From Haliotis asinina (lineage: Eukaryota > Mollusca > Gastropoda > Lepetellida > Haliotidae), in the NCBI RefSeq assembly GCF_037392515.1, contig NC_090290.1, positions 35,861,253 to 35,925,252 of the forward strand: a DNA stretch of 64,000 nucleotides, written 5' to 3'. A program made the translations under genes and the position numbers. Positions 1 through 13,430 of this stretch are shown piece by piece; within the stretch, counting starts at the first letter, position 1, and the number at the start of each line of letters is the position of its first letter. The notes beneath the pieces are model-generated. The model had not been told where the DNA came from. It saw only the letters and a program-made list of their open reading frames with translations, and did no database searches.

Positions 1-455
1 AGTCTGTAATAGAAATTCCAGACATTTTACACCAAAACAGTACACCCATTACCCACACCAATACTGTAGAGCAATACTCAAACTAATCAATCCTCACATT
101 CAGTGCACAATATGATGAATGCAAGTTTTGGAGATGAATGTAAAATATTTCATCAGATAAACACACAGTACATGCAATATTCATGAAAACACAGAAACAA
201 TATCATTTTTCTGTCGAATCTTTTATTTCATATCATTTTGTACTTGGTCCGGGCTACGAGCACTCTCGACATACCATGGGGCGTAGGGCGAAAATGGGAT
301 TAGATCTAACAATCAGGTGATCGGTAAATTCGGGCACTTTGGATCAGTAAAATCCGGTTTAATGTTAATGACCGAATAGATTGCAACAAATTAGGTGAAC
401 TGTTCTGACGTAGGTAAGTATATTCGGCGTTTTCTCCTTATCTCTTGACTTACCC

Positions 456-665
456 GTGAAGATCCGGGATAGAATTGGTTGTCAGTAACCTGTCAAAGGC
501 AACAGGTGTAGGATCTGGGATCTCTGACTTGGTTGACATATGTCATCTTATGCCAGTTATGTAGATCGATGCTCACACTGTTGAGCACTGGATTGTCTGG
601 TCCAGACTCAATTATTTACAGACCGCCGCCATATAGCTGGATTATTTCTGAGTGCGGCGTTTAAC
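456..665 (+). repeat. SINE-like repeat (family A), degenerate
   Basis: GTGAAGATCCGGGATAGAAT at the start, GATCGATGCTCACA core, and GAGTGCGGCGTTTAACAACA at the end. Confidence 0.75.
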
Positions 666-1470
666 AACAGACCAACCGATCTTGCACGACTGATTCGTTA
701 AACTGACAGAGCATTTTACAAAATTGTATAATTGCTGGTTAACATTTAAGTTTCATCTCAAACACCGAAATGTGTCAGCTGAAAATCAAACTAATCAAAA
801 CAGAGATTCAACAATTACATCTGGACCAAAGAAAAAAAATATAAAAATGATAATATCATTACTCACACATTGCGAAGGCTATAGTTTCTCTTAGCGAAAC
901 GGTATTTAGAAATGCAATGCTATAGTTTGTAGTCCATTAATTTATATACATTGCTTTAAAAAGTTTATAAGTAACACTTTTGATGAATGAATGCTTCTTC
1001 CGCGTTGTAGGCGATAAGCTTTCGCTCTTAGTGAAAGACTGGGTAGTGAGGTGATTTCTATAAGGGTAAAACGGATGTCGGTATAGAACAAACATAACCT
1101 GATACGCCTCCTTACAGAATCATAGTAATGGTCACGCAACTGTTTTACACCACACAACGCCAAACCCGAATTAGGTATTGATTTAATAAAAACTATCGTG
1201 ACGCTGTGGTGGGTGTTTCTAATAAATTAAAAGTGAACAAATGTCCCATTTTCACACTTAATTGTAGTGACGTCATCAACGAAAGATTTCACAGCGAGGA
1301 TTCATACAACTGAATGATTTAGGGCGAGTGGTGGGATAAATTACTTTGAACAGTTTTATTAAGCTTTGTGACTGAAAAGTAAGAGACTAAAATGGTTTAG
1401 TCCTACTAGTTGAAAAATTGAATTCCTTGAATTATGTGTTATAAATATGTTTCCAAGTATACATATTTAA

Positions 1471-1722
1471 GTGAAGATCCGGGGTAGAATAGGTCTTCAG
1501 CAACCCATGCTTGCCACTAAAGGCTTGTCGCAAGAAGTGACTAACGGGATTGGGTGGTCAGGCTCCGCTGACTTGTTTGTCACATGTCATCAGTTCCCAC
1601 TTGCGCTGATCGATGTCCGTGCTGTTGATCACTGGTTTGTGTCCAAACTCGATTATTTTCAGACCGCCGTCATATAGCTGGATTGTTGCTGAGTGAAGCG
1701 TAAAACTAAACTCACTCACTAA
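1471..1722 (+). repeat. SINE-like repeat (family A), full length
   Basis: Starts GTGAAGATCCGGGGTAGAAT and ends AAAACTAAACTCACTCACT. A good reference copy of about 250 bp. Confidence 0.85.
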
Positions 1723-1734
1723 CATAACTAGTTC

Positions 1735-2112
1735 AAGGAGAAGATTCGAGTGAGACTTGGTCTTTGGAAATCCATGTTTGTCATAAGAACCGACCAACGG
1801 GATCAGGTTCTCAGACTCACTGACTCGGTTGACACATGTCATTGTATCCCAACTGCATACATATTTGCTCATGATGTTGGACTGGTTTGTCCAGACTCGA
1901 TTATTTACAGACCGCCGCCATATAGCTGGAATATTGCTGAGTGCGGTGTAAACCTAAACTCTCTCATTTGATTGACATGTCACCGTATCACAATTACATA
2001 GATCGATGCTCATGATGTTGATCACTAGGTTGTGTGGTTCAGATTCGATTATTATTGGCCGCCATATAACTGAAATATTGGTGGGTGCGGCGTAAAACTA
2101 AACTCACTTGAT
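1735..2112 (+). repeat. Two further family A repeats in tandem
   Basis: 1735-1968 is a copy without CTCA tail. 1969-2112 is a second 3' part that begins within the core (TTGACATGTCACCGTATC) and ends GCGGCGTAAAACTAAACTCA. With 1471-1722 they form a head-to-tail cluster. Confidence 0.75.
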
Positions 2113-2924
2113 TATTTATGAACCGCAACGTAACTGGCATATTGCTGACCACATAAATGAATGTTAAAGTTTCACAAATTTCCTATTTTGGGGGTCGCCT
2201 TGTCCATAAACAAAGCGAAATTGAAATTGAATGTAAGTTCCAACTATAAGTTTGCAGTCAGAAGCCGAGAAGGATCCCTTCACGATTCGAACATATAGCT
2301 CACACTCCGATCACGAATATAGCACGCATCGCGTGAGATTTCACACGAGAACTCACCTCACGCAATCACGATAAAAGTCGACATCACACCGTTACATGAG
2401 AAGTAACACATTGCGGAAAAGTAAGAAATAGGTCTGTTTCAGTTTGCTAAGGTACCACCAGACTATCTTATCTTAGAATTGTATGGTGGGTTTCTGAAGA
2501 AGATACCCGGGTCGCGATAATGCTTGTGAAATCGTCATGTGCGTGTATGCTTTAGTTTGATGGCACTTTCCTGACTACATACTGGATGTGAAAAGAGTTT
2601 CGACAGTGTAAGTGTGTGGTATTTGGGAAGTCATATTCTCAGTAACGTAGATATAAAAGGATTTTTGTTACGTTGATTCCAATCCGGTTTTAAAATCCGC
2701 ATTTTCAGGGTCACCCTACCCGACAGGAAGTCGGCGATGTAAACCGTGCCGACATCCACCAAATGAAAGTCTGACAACAGGTGTGCGAAATAGTTTCCAA
2801 ATTTTGCTGGCCAGTCGGGCTAGCAATGCCTGAAAGGTACCAGCCCACAGAATAATTCAGTAGTTCGAAATCTGAATGAAGACACGGGCTTCATCATTAA
2901 GGAGGGGATGAGTGTGTTGAATTC

Positions 2925-3310
2925 CTGTAACATTGCTGAGTATAGGATTTGTGTTGTGTGGAGTCCCATCATGAAATCGAACCCACACTCCGATCGCCAG
3001 CTCACAAAGTCAGCCATCTAACCCACTAAGCCACCGCGACTTCCACAAATGAAGCGGACAATTTGTACTGTAGATCATGTACCCTTCTGACAAGTCTAAA
3101 TTTACATGGCTCTCACCGACATAAACTATGAACACACCATTTAGAAAATTGTCAAATGATATATTTGGGATTACAGTTTTCTCAGTAGGCAACACATTCT
3201 TGTACATTTGTTTGATTGACTCCCATCCGAGATTAGAACCCACAATCTCAGAGTCAGGAACCAACACACAATGCCAACGGTCACAATATGATAGTCGGAC
3301 AACTGGTAAC
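2925..3310 (-). repeat. tRNA-like dispersed repeats, - orientation
   Basis: 2925-3040 holds the complement of a box B-like core (GAAATCGAACCCACACTCC) and of a box A-like region (AACCCACTAAGCCACC). 3205-3310 has a similar core (GAGATTAGAACCCACAATCT) related to family C. Confidence 0.5.
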
Positions 3311-5265
3311 GTGTTTGAGAGGCAAATTAGGAAACTAGGAGTACAACATTGTGGGGCAGGCACAAGACACTATATCAAAACGTCAAGCTCACTAAATAGA
3401 AGGAGTCTGGTTACATAGAATGTGTGTCAATATCAGACAGCTGGCAGGCCAGGCCATGCACATTCATGGAAGCCGTGGTGACTATGTTTGCATTGAGCTC
3501 GAGATGCCTTGCATTTTTCTATAGTCTTCTGTGATTGCGTGTGCGTGTGAACGTCACATTCAGCTCGGTCTATTCCAGCTGTGTGACGACTGCGGTCTAA
3601 GGATGTTATAAGAATGAGAAATCTGCAATAACTTGGTGCGCCTCGTGGCCGCAAGAGCTGTATACTCCCAAGGAAATTGCGATTTATAGTACGATGTGCC
3701 GTTGAGATTGACATCCAGTGATAGAGGGGGGAAATAACATCGCCTTGAGCATGTACTAGCTAGTTGCGCGAATACTTATGTGCGATATATAATATACATA
3801 TCCTATAATAATAAGGCTGCATAAAAAAATAATGTTTCTCGGGCACGTATTTTAGGAAAAAGTATTGACAGAAAAAACGTGACGAGGGAGGAACACGTCC
3901 TTATTTTTCTCGTTCAGAACAGGTAGTAGGAAACTGTCATTTATAGAGGAAATACGGTAACTGCTACTTTGCTGATCCCATCGGGTAATGGTCTCAAAAT
4001 TCGCTATGCGCCCTAGATATATTACAGAATGTTTTTAACTGAATAGATCTCAAATCGAGAGTGCCTCAGCAAGTTTTAATTATCACTGCTATGTTGCATT
4101 GTGTTTCGATCGTTTTGCTTTCTTTCACTTTGCATGTTTTGTAATAAAATAGTTTGTTTTCTGTTGTTAATAAGTTTGTCTTGTTGCGTTGACGGAAAGA
4201 AGAGCACTGAGAAGTCAGGATCCTCACAGCGAACAAAGGATATACGCTATGTGTAGGAGCTTGTCGTTAAGATATAAAGGGACGAAACTCTAATGGTATG
4301 TATTCTAAGGGAGACAATCGTGATCAACACTCAGTCGGGAAAACAAACCGGTGTGCGAGCTTGATGTATCGCAACATTCTAGAGGGTCAAGTGGTTTAGT
4401 ATAATAATTCGTCCGTTATGACTGGATTGGCCCACTGGATTCTCTAGCTGCGCTGAAAATGTAAGTTCTTTTCTCTCATTCCCATTTTTTTTTTTATGTT
4501 TTCAATGTGAGGCCATGATGGATGATTTGGATTTTAGGGACCCGTGCTAATTTTAATTCACTGTGTAACAAACCAGCACGTTCTCCTGTTCTTGTACAAC
4601 GCGGGTAGAATTTCCATCAGTCTTATCTGTGTGAAAGAACAACGCGAGCATAGCGGTGGATGTTATCTTATCCTCTCGTGCTGCGTGAATTCGATAGTTG
4701 TTGGGATTTGTCAAAGTCTGTTCATTTTCTGGAAGGATCTGCATTGGCCCTGGAGTAGTAAATAGATTCGTGCAGAGTCACGGTTTGTAGACTACAGAGA
4801 CAAGGCAAAGGACAGTCTATCTAATAGAGAGAGTGTTGACCAGCACGTCTTGTCTCGGAGAAAGGTCAAGTCTTGAAGAGAACTGGCTTACTACGTTAAG
4901 CCTCCACATGACAATTGGACTTTCGGTAACAAGAGTTCAGTCCACATGGACGTTGGAATCTTCTATGTACTTGGTAAACACGTTGCTTTGATTTCGTGTT
5001 TTTTTACATAATAAACAAAGATGTTTTCTGTGGTTTCAGTGGGGTTTTTTTTGTTTTTTTTGCAATACATTTTCATAACATAGCTGTTTTATTTCTGAAC
5101 TGAAGTTCACATATCGGTACCTCAGTAGTTAAACCTTAAATTATCATAAATCACATTTAGCTTGTGTAAATAAGATCAGAGATATTTCTATTGTTGTTTG
5201 ATTTATCTGAATTTTTTTTTGACAGTTACTGTTGGCAGTCATGGTGGTGTGTTCAGGGTGATTTG
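3311..5265. other. Intergenic stretch without recognisable gene
   Basis: No repeat of the window's families and no recognisable coding. A consensus donor AATGTAAGT at 4459-4467 followed by a pyrimidine-rich stretch could end a non-coding first exon of ABCB6, nearly 10 kb upstream of its start; this is a guess. The minus-strand frame 3433-3714 (93 codons) has no recognisable domain. Confidence 0.3.
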
Positions 5266-5267
5266 GT

Positions 5268-5428
5268 GCAGTGGTGTAGCCAAGTGGTTAAAGCGCTCGC
5301 TCATCACGCTGAATACTCTGGTTCCATTCCACACATGGGTACAATGTGTGAAGCCTATTTCTGGTGTCCGCAGCTGTGATTTTGCTGGAATATTGCTAAA
5401 AGCGGCCTAAAACTAAACTCACTCAGGG
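5268..5428 (+). repeat. tRNA-like SINE (family B), + orientation
   Basis: Box A-like TAGCCAAGTGGTTAAAGC, box B-like GGTTCCATTCC, ends GCGGCCTAAAACTAAACTCA. Confidence 0.85.
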
Positions 5429-6139
5429 TGATACACTAGGGGACAGTTTCGGGGTGGGTGGACGTGATAATGATATTTATGTCTATTGCGAATGGTCCCT
5501 TTAGTTAATGTACAAAGTAAATGACCCTATCCTTGCATATCATGGACAAAGTCATTGACCCCCCTCCCTACCAAGAACAAAATATGAGGCCCCCTTAGTT
5601 CTTCTTTCGTGATTAAAAGGTTGTATTATCTTTGAAGATTTAGACATAGTTAACAGTGACTTCTTTTGAATATAAAACATGGTTGAGATGTTGAAAAAAT
5701 CTCGAAATTTTGGCCTCTAGACTGAAGACAATATTGCCATTTCCTGCAGATTTGATGTCCGTAATTAATTTAATGGGTATTTGGGTGGGGTAGATAATTA
5801 GGGGTTTCGGGTTCCAGTTAGACAATCTTGACACGTCCCTTGCATGAGACATTTGGTATGGCTTTACCAATATCAGTGGAAAAGAAAAGGAGTGTGATAT
5901 TTAAGTTTACAGTTGTTCACATTATCTAATTCCAGTGGGGTGTATGAAGAATGTCTGAGAAGATACTGATATTGGACTTGTTGTCTTTTAACAATATTCG
6001 TACAATTTATAGAAATTTGCTAAAGCCTGTTTGCTCAGACTGGTTTTGTTAATGTTGAAACTACAGACCTAATAGAATTTAATTGGTATTCCAGTGGATA
6101 ATGTGATAGGCTGGTTGTTGGGATGTCACAGTACAAAAG

Positions 6140-7390
6140 TTTAAAGGTCACATGCAGCATAAAATACAACTTTGCAGATTCTGATACCTTTCGGTATGCA
6201 CTTACCGAAACAGATTGTCAAATATGCCAATTCAACCTATAAAGTTGAAAAAAAACGCGATGAAAAAAAACCCCTGCGAAATTGGAGTTCAAACGATTCA
6301 ATAAATTTCCCCCAGCACTAGGGGGAAAGAGTGGTTTCAACAGCTGTGCTGCGCTGCACCCATGATGGATGCGCAGTGAATAGGTTCGCAGAGTTTGAAA
6401 CAGTATGTATGCCCGGAGTATGAGGTCGTGAGCGTCGTGTACACAAACAAGTAAATAAACTACTTGTTACATAAAAAAAAGAATTGTTGATTGTGGTAAG
6501 CAGCCTCTGTCAAAGAGAAAGCTCAGTGTCTGGTTTACTGACACCTGTATGTCTGCCTGCCTCTCTGCTAAAGACAGTATGCAACACACAGCTTCAATCA
6601 TTGACCACATGCAATTTAAACTTTACACCCATCAAGCTATACACCATAAACAAAATAAATACACCATAAATTGATTTATAACTCATGCACCCGAGTCTTG
6701 TCTCTGCCACATTATGTAATTAGGCAGGTGTGATACTTGTACACATGACATGTTTTTATGTCTGTGAGTTGCAAACAAACTACATCCATTTTTTGTCGGA
6801 TGACTGGATCTCACGGAAACTGGTGCAAACTCTTGTCAGTTTCAAGTCTTGACAATTTCCAGCCATCATCACCATCATCTCTGAGATGATTTTTGGATTC
6901 GATTTTGGATCGAACGCAAATTCAGAGAACATGTATTTACAAAGCCCATCATCTCTACATACATTCTTTATGGATAAAAACTTCTTCCTGTGTGTACGAT
7001 TTTGTTTGACAGCGGTTCATGAATCCATACTGAAACGACGCATCAAGTACAATAAAAGAAGTTGTTGTCCATGAGGAATCTTAGTTTCTTGTGACTCCAT
7101 TATATAATGCCCACCAAATGGATCATCTTTCTGTCCACACAATGAGCCCTTAGCATATCAGCAAAGAAACCAGCCAATCAGAAGCCGTAGTTACATTTGA
7201 GTGCACACCTGAGGGCTTTGTTTCGAGGGAAGTAAGCCCAAGTACTAAATATTGCACTTTTGAATCACAATTGCACGCTTATAACTTTGCTTATTTGTTT
7301 TTACACTAGCAGCAATGTATATTATATGTCATGAATAAGTTATAATTGTGTTTTAATTATGTTTGATTTTTTTTTTTGTGTGACCTTTAA
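6140..7390. mobile_element. MITE-like element with TTTAAAGGTCACATGC ends, copy 1
   Basis: The left end matches copy 2 at 18842 base for base over the terminal 16. The right end is TGTGTGACCTTTAA. Long alignable blocks with copy 2 include the GGTTTCAACAGCTGTGCTGC stretch. About 350 bases in the middle (6720-7090) have no counterpart in copy 2. Confidence 0.78.
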
Positions 7391-8105
7391 TGAATCGGTG
7401 TGTATCACGTTTCTCATGTCAGGATTTGATATGTTTCATGATACCAATTTTCTTGGCATTATTGCATAATTGTAGTTACAGTTTGAACATTAATTTATCC
7501 ATATTATATAACTGTCCGTGAAATGATCAACATTCATGATTCTCAGAGATTTGAAAGTTCAAATTTCCCATCTTTTTGCATGGAAAATAAAAATTTACTC
7601 TAAAATTACAGCTGTCATATATATAAAAAACACCATGACACAATTGCAAAATGTGAACAATAGATAAACATACAGTTTTGAATGTGTCGATAATTGTATT
7701 GTTTACGAAAAAAGTATCGCTGTATTGTGCATCCCCAGCTAGTAGACTCTCTGGGTCAATTTGTGAGTTAGGTACTGCAGTCATATATTACTCGCCCATG
7801 GAAGATATGGCAGTGTAATATTTTTATGGCAGTGTTACAGAAGACTAAACTTGCTTCCGTGAAATACCATTTTTTTAAAACTCATTAAAGATTTAGTATC
7901 AAACTGGCCTTTGCTTGTTTGATGCCAAATCATTAACTCATTTAATAAAAATGGTATTACACGGAAGGTCAGTTGGTATCCTCTATATATTGCAGTGACT
8001 TTCTTAGAATATTGTCTGTGACATTTAAAACAGTAATTGGTCATGTCCCTGGCCATGTCTGCCATCATAGTAATTTGTTCAAGGTGATGCAAATGTTTCT
8101 TCATC
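7391..8105. other. AT-rich intergenic DNA, nothing recognised
   Basis: Only short open frames without domain signatures. Confidence 0.4.
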
Positions 8106-8215
8106 ACTTTGAAGCTCTGGGGTAGAATAGACCTTCAGCAACCCATGCTTGCCATAAATGGCGACTTATGCTTGTTGCTTAAGAGCAAAACTAACGGGAT
8201 TGGATGGTCTTTCGC
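8106..8215 (+). repeat. SINE-like repeat (family A), 5' fragment
   Basis: Contains CTTCAGCAACCCATGCTTGC and AACGGGATTGG and then stops. Confidence 0.65.
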
Positions 8216-8639
8216 ATTTGTGAAAACCGGATAAACCTCATTGGTCACCCAAGATAGCACACCTGGCAACTAATTGTATGATGTCCGCCATTCTAAGTAA
8301 TTTAGTTAACCAATAATGAGCAATTATGGTGGTTAATTCTTTGAAGGGAGGATGTTGTTTTTACAATTGCACTTTACGACGGGGTGTAGTCAGTATAGAT
8401 TAGTACATCTACACTTACTGCCTTTTGATATATCCGCTGTAGGAGATAAAAGTAATTAATCAATCAGTGTGTTATCTGTTAATCCTTTGATCGATGTTTG
8501 TTTTTGTAACTCAGCTGATAAAACCTCTTGCATCACTTACATGCACATATTACATAACATACAATACATTTGCTATTACAGACTTTAATTTATAATGTTG
8601 AGTATTCACTCCAGACTGGAGAAATGCCAAATGGGAACC

Positions 8640-8960
8640 TTTGTTGAGTAACCTGAGTGGTGTTACCACTAATCATACCTGTTATAAATTCATTAACTGA
8701 CCATCAAGAGCATGATGACAAATAACACATGTAGGTTTACACCATCAAATGCGTGTTACAGCAAGGAAGATGTAATCTCTGTGTCGCATGCTTCCTGAAA
8801 ACACTTATGGGCTGAAACTGTTTTGAGGATACCAATGGAATTTCATTACATAAAGAATACATACAGGTATTTGCTGTGTACTTGGGTAAATAGGTGTAAT
8901 CAGATTTTTTACGCAAGAAAATTTTCAGATTTGTCTACCAGTGGCGAAGTCATTGTTTTT
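8640..8960 (+). repeat. Dispersed repeat, inverted relative to 19640-19955
   Basis: Contains ATTCATTAACTGACCATCAA, the complement of the block in the intron 3 copy. 9440-9485 and 20480-20510 also share a CATCAG.GCCC.TTTAAGA motif, so the element may extend further. Confidence 0.6.
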
Positions 8961-9869
8961 AGTTACGAATTCAAATAAATTAACTGTGTGTTTTTATTAT
9001 CATAGATAATAAACCAGGGTAGCTACCATAGCTACCAAAATTTGCGTATGATATTTTCTATCACAGATGGGCCAACACTCAAAACTATCTCATTATAGAG
9101 CTTTGCAATCTTTCAGACTGAAACAAATGGCTTGCTACGTGCCATATTTGCACATAACATGAGTAAATATCAAGGTAAAAAATACAGAAATAGGATCAAA
9201 GTGGATCAGTCACTATACCATCCAAGCATCTGATAAAAAACTACACTGCTGGGATATCTTGTTACGATCAAACAAGGAATACCATGGATATTTCTAAATA
9301 ATGACATATGATGGGCATCCAGCCTCCTGACTATTTAGGTGAAGAAATTCTGCTAATATGGACAGGAGCCCTGTCCCTTTGTTCGACACGGTTGAGGGAG
9401 TGGGTGCTGACCAATTTGCAGTTTGGTATCATAATTAGACCGTTTGTGAGAAACATTCGCTTTGCATCAGTGCCCCTTTAAGAGGTTCCAGTTCAGCACA
9501 TGAACTTTACCAGCTTGCAGTCTTTCTTGTTGTTTCTCGAATTATAGATCACATATAAATAACTAACACGTAAACCAACGTTTAAACTTTACTATATTTT
9601 CACAATTAATGGACAATGGCTAAATACCCAAATGAGTTTGAGTGAGGTGGGTACAATTTATTTGGTTACTTAAAGGATAAGTAAACTACCTGTTGAGACT
9701 AACACAAATGAGTACAATCACCCCAAAAGTTATCTGTACCACTGATATTTCTTGGTTTTGTCCAACATATAATTCTGAGCTAGTTCCCCTGTCAGCTTAT
9801 ATGCTTTGACTTGACCATCCTTCTAGTATGAGAGATCGGGTGTTCAGACTGCAGACTTTGATAAGGATG

Positions 9870-9950
9870 CTCATTATGCCAATCACTGGAGTGTCTGGCC
9901 CAGACTTGGTTGTCACCTGGAACACTGATGAGTGAGGCATTAAACAGAAG
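9870..9950 (+). repeat. SINE-like repeat (family A), 3' fragment
   Basis: CACTGGAGTGTCTGGCCCAG and a damaged GATGAGTGAGGCATTAAACA end. Confidence 0.5.
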
Positions 9951-10189
9951 ATCATTGTTTCAAGTCACTATCCTTGGTTTGTAATAAATGGGTGTACTCA
10001 CATTAAATGAAACACCGAGAACAAGTAGGGTTGGTCAAAGTTAATGCTCATCACATACTGCATATGAATTTGTGTGACTGTTCCAACTACTGCGATTACC
10101 GCCTTGAAATACAGACAAAAAGAATCAGTTTGAATCAATGATCATTTGTTAAACAACTTTTATCATTAGTTGAATAAAATAATGAAACT

Positions 10190-11290
10190 TAAATCTTCAA
10201 TTGGTCGGCAGGGGTTAAAAAATCCCATCGCCCAGGACAAGTAAGTTTCATTTTAGGCAATCAAATAATGGTATCTTACTTGTCTGTAGGCTACTAGACA
10301 ATTTCCAATTATGGTTTCAAACTGCAAAATAAACTTGAACTTAATTTCATGTCTGCTCAAAATATAGCTATTAAGTTTCACAATGATAATAAAACAGAGT
10401 TATCATTCTCAGTAGATAGTTCTCTAAACATTAACATCAAATACCATGCTGATTTGTTCTTGCACAAAATTACATCATCATGATTATGTCATAGGAATCA
10501 GGGCAGGTGGAAAATTAGTCAGGACAAGTTACTTTCTCAATGTCACTTGCCTGAATTTGATTTACCATTTTGTTAAAGGTGAAATTGATAGGTACATTTT
10601 CATGCAAACATTCTATAGTTGTACATGATATTGATTCTACATGTGTAAAACCGTGGTTCAATACTCTCCATATGGTTGTAGATGAATATGGTTTTGTCAT
10701 GTTTTCATATCTCATGTCAAAAGGTAACATCTGCTGTACGTAGCTTCAGTTCCTCGTCATGAAAAAACTATTCACTGTACACAGGAAGGGATTATTAATA
10801 TGCTCAAATAAAGAGTAGTGTCTGCTTAATACATCAAATCTAATAAACTAGTATTTTTTTGGGAAGTTATTGAGTCTCAAAATGAAGGAATTCAAAATGA
10901 ATTATGTTGTTGTATGTGAGAATGTTTTTAGGCTGTTTTTTGCAGTGCGATAGTAGTATCATAATATTGGACGTTAGAAAATGGATGCTTTGAACTCATG
11001 TAAAATATATATGTTATGTTGGTATGGCAAATACCAGTGTTGATATTTCTACCTAAAAATATATTTCTTGTTAGCCGTCATTATGAATCTTCTTGTGTTC
11101 TGGTTCATCACTAATGGTGTCCTGATTAATTGAAATAATCAAGGATTGGTCACAGTGCCTAAACAACCAAGCAGTCGATCACATATTTCTCATTATCGAA
11201 CACAAACGATTTTGGAACTACTGTCTTAGTGGTTGAAACGCTTGCCGGTGGAACATATATTAGATGTTGTCAGGGCCAGAAAATGTGATA
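10190..11290. repeat. Dispersed repeat modules shared with 29895-30495
   Basis: 10200-10545 appears in reverse at 30140-30495, and 11100-11285 in direct orientation at 29910-30070. The 500 bases between them have no counterpart in the second locus. Confidence 0.55.
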
Positions 11291-12035
11291 AAAACTCACT
11301 TCGCTTTGCACTTAAAGTCATAAAGGGATATATCTCTTCAGGAGTATAGGAAGTTTGTGTTTATGATATATTAGTAATCTTTTTAAAGTGGATGCTGAAC
11401 ATCTGTGACATTGTCTGAATAACCTGTTAGTGTTATTTTTTCAAATAGTGTTTTCTCTATATTCATCACATTCAGGTGAAAAGAACGACCTGGTTGATAA
11501 TAAGGCCTTACTAAATTTACCTTATCTCTTGTATCTGAAATATTGATGTGTCAAAATCTAGAACACAGATATCATAATATGTTTCAGTGTATATCATATG
11601 TCAAGTGAAAGACAAAGAGACCTGTGACCATCAGCACCACCACTAATAAGGCTGCAGGTGACAGTAATAGACACAAAAGAGGTTAGATTATTTCATAACC
11701 AGCTTTTTCTTGGTTATAGTATGACCTTGTCCTCATTGTGATAAATGTGCCTTGGAAATGACCTCTTTGTAATTGTGCTATCTTTTTGTGGGTGTTTATC
11801 ATTGTGTTATGTTTAACTGATGCTTTTAGAGGAATCTAATGAAATTGCAGTATAAAACGATAAAGATCTGGTTCTGCCTTGTGATGTTTCTGTCAGTAAA
11901 TATCACTATGGTAACATGCAGGGGATGATGTGAATGAAGGTGTAGAACATTTTCTATGGAAAGCAGAAGGCAACTTTCCCTATGAGTTGAGTACCTGAGT
12001 TTTGTTTGACTCTATTCAGTTCAGTCATTGTATAA

Positions 12036-12304
12036 CAGGGCTTGATTTAAGACATGTTAACCTACTAGCACCAGGTGCAGCCTAAGATGAAAACCTAGTT
12101 ACACCAGCCAAATTCCAGTTGCACTTCATGTATTGCAATGTGCATTGAAGGAAATTTGCTATTGAATTATTCAGATGTTTTATTCAGAAGTTTATCCACT
12201 CAAAAATGTACTTGTACCTGGTGCAAGTTAGACTAAAAACTAGGTAGCACTTAGCAATATGTGGTTGCACCAGTGTCAGTAACAAATCTCTAAATCGAGC
12301 CCTG
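12036..12304. mobile_element. MITE-like element with CAGGGCT ends
   Basis: Left CAGGGCTTGATTTAAGA and right TCTAAATCGAGCCCTG are imperfect inverted copies. Subterminal CACCAGGTGCA and ACCTGGTGCAA also mirror each other. 269 bp without coding. No clear target duplication. Confidence 0.7.
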
Positions 12305-12603
12305 TATGATGTGAATGAAGATGACACTAAAAAGTTAAAATTAAGCTTAGACTAAGAGCCAAGTGTGAACTCATAAAATCAGTAGTTATTGACACACACA
12401 CAATGAATGGCGTGAATAGGTGTATCATGTGTATCATTTATATAAGTAGACTAATACTGATATTATGTTGTTGTTTTTATTGGGGTTTATGTCATAATAG
12501 ATGCTATAGATATGATACAAACCATTTGAAATTTCATAGTTTCTTGAATACAATTTGATGTTTGATCTGGTAAATATCAAATCCATTTCAATATTTTCTT
12601 ATA

Positions 12604-13010
12604 TACTACTCATCAAAAGTCTAGATTCACTAGTGTAATTGTAGCCGTTTACTTTTGTCACCTGTTCTAAACGAGATTTTGAAAAATGTTTCATTCTTTG
12701 TAAAGGTAATGTTTACACATGTACTGACATATTGTAAATCTAATTTGTAACGTTGAAAAGGTTATTGTCAGTAACTGATGAAAATCAGTGAAAATTGGCA
12801 CATTTTTAACAAAACTTACACCAAAACATGAATGTTCACATACACAATTTTTCCCGCATACTTTTTAGCAATTTGATGCATGAACCATCTTGTATTTCAC
12901 CTGCATAAAGCTTATAGTTTGTTCCCCCACGTTAATGGAACGATGTAACCATATACATATATATGTATACAGTGAGCACTTTTGTGAGGCTAAACATTTG
13001 ATGGGTAGTA
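12604..13010. mobile_element. MITE with about 27-bp inverted ends and TA target duplication
   Basis: The left end starts TACTACTCATCAAAAGTCTA and the right end is its inverted copy with four or five changes (AAACATTTGATGGGTAGTA). TA flanks both sides. 407 bp without transposase; Tc1/mariner type by ends and target. Confidence 0.82.
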
Positions 13011-13079
13011 TATGTTAGTTTGGGTAGTATTGATTTAGAATGACGTAACAAAGGGTTCAAACACTGATCAAAGCCATGA

Positions 13080-13305
13080 AGGTCCCAGGGTAGAATAGGC
13101 CTTCAGCATCCCATGCTTGCCATAAAAGGTGACTATGGGATGGGGTGGTCAGACTCGCTGACTTGGTTGACACCTGTCATCGGTTCGCAATTGCGCAGAT
13201 CGATGCTCATGTTGTTGATTACTGCCATGGATTGTCTGGCCCAGTCTCGATTATTTACAGACTGCCGCCATATAGCTGGAATATTGCTGGGTGCGGCATA
13301 ACTCT
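13080..13305 (+). repeat. SINE-like repeat (family A)
   Basis: Starts GGTCCCAGGGTAGAATAGGC and ends GGGTGCGGCATAACTCTAAA. Its tail has expanded into the microsatellite that follows. Confidence 0.85.
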
Positions 13306-13424
13306 AAACTAACTCACTCACTCACTCACTCACTCACTCACTCACTCACTCACTCACTCACTCACTCACTCACTCACTCACTCACTCACTCACTCACTCA
13401 CTCACTCACTCACTCACTCACTCA
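13306..13424 (+). repeat. CTCA tetranucleotide microsatellite, about 29 units
   Basis: Uninterrupted CTCA repeat directly continuing the SINE tail; the longest simple repeat in the window. Confidence 0.95.
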
Positions 13425-13430
13425 AAGATC

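Noticed and set aside
1558-1872. Open frames over family A repeats (also near 22934, 45846, 46366 and 13113)
   Set aside because: The same peptides recur at every copy of the repeat, so they come from the repeat and not from genes.
3433-3714. 93-codon minus-strand frame as a gene
   Set aside because: No recognisable domain, no splice partners, and no similar copy in the window; left as unassigned intergenic DNA.
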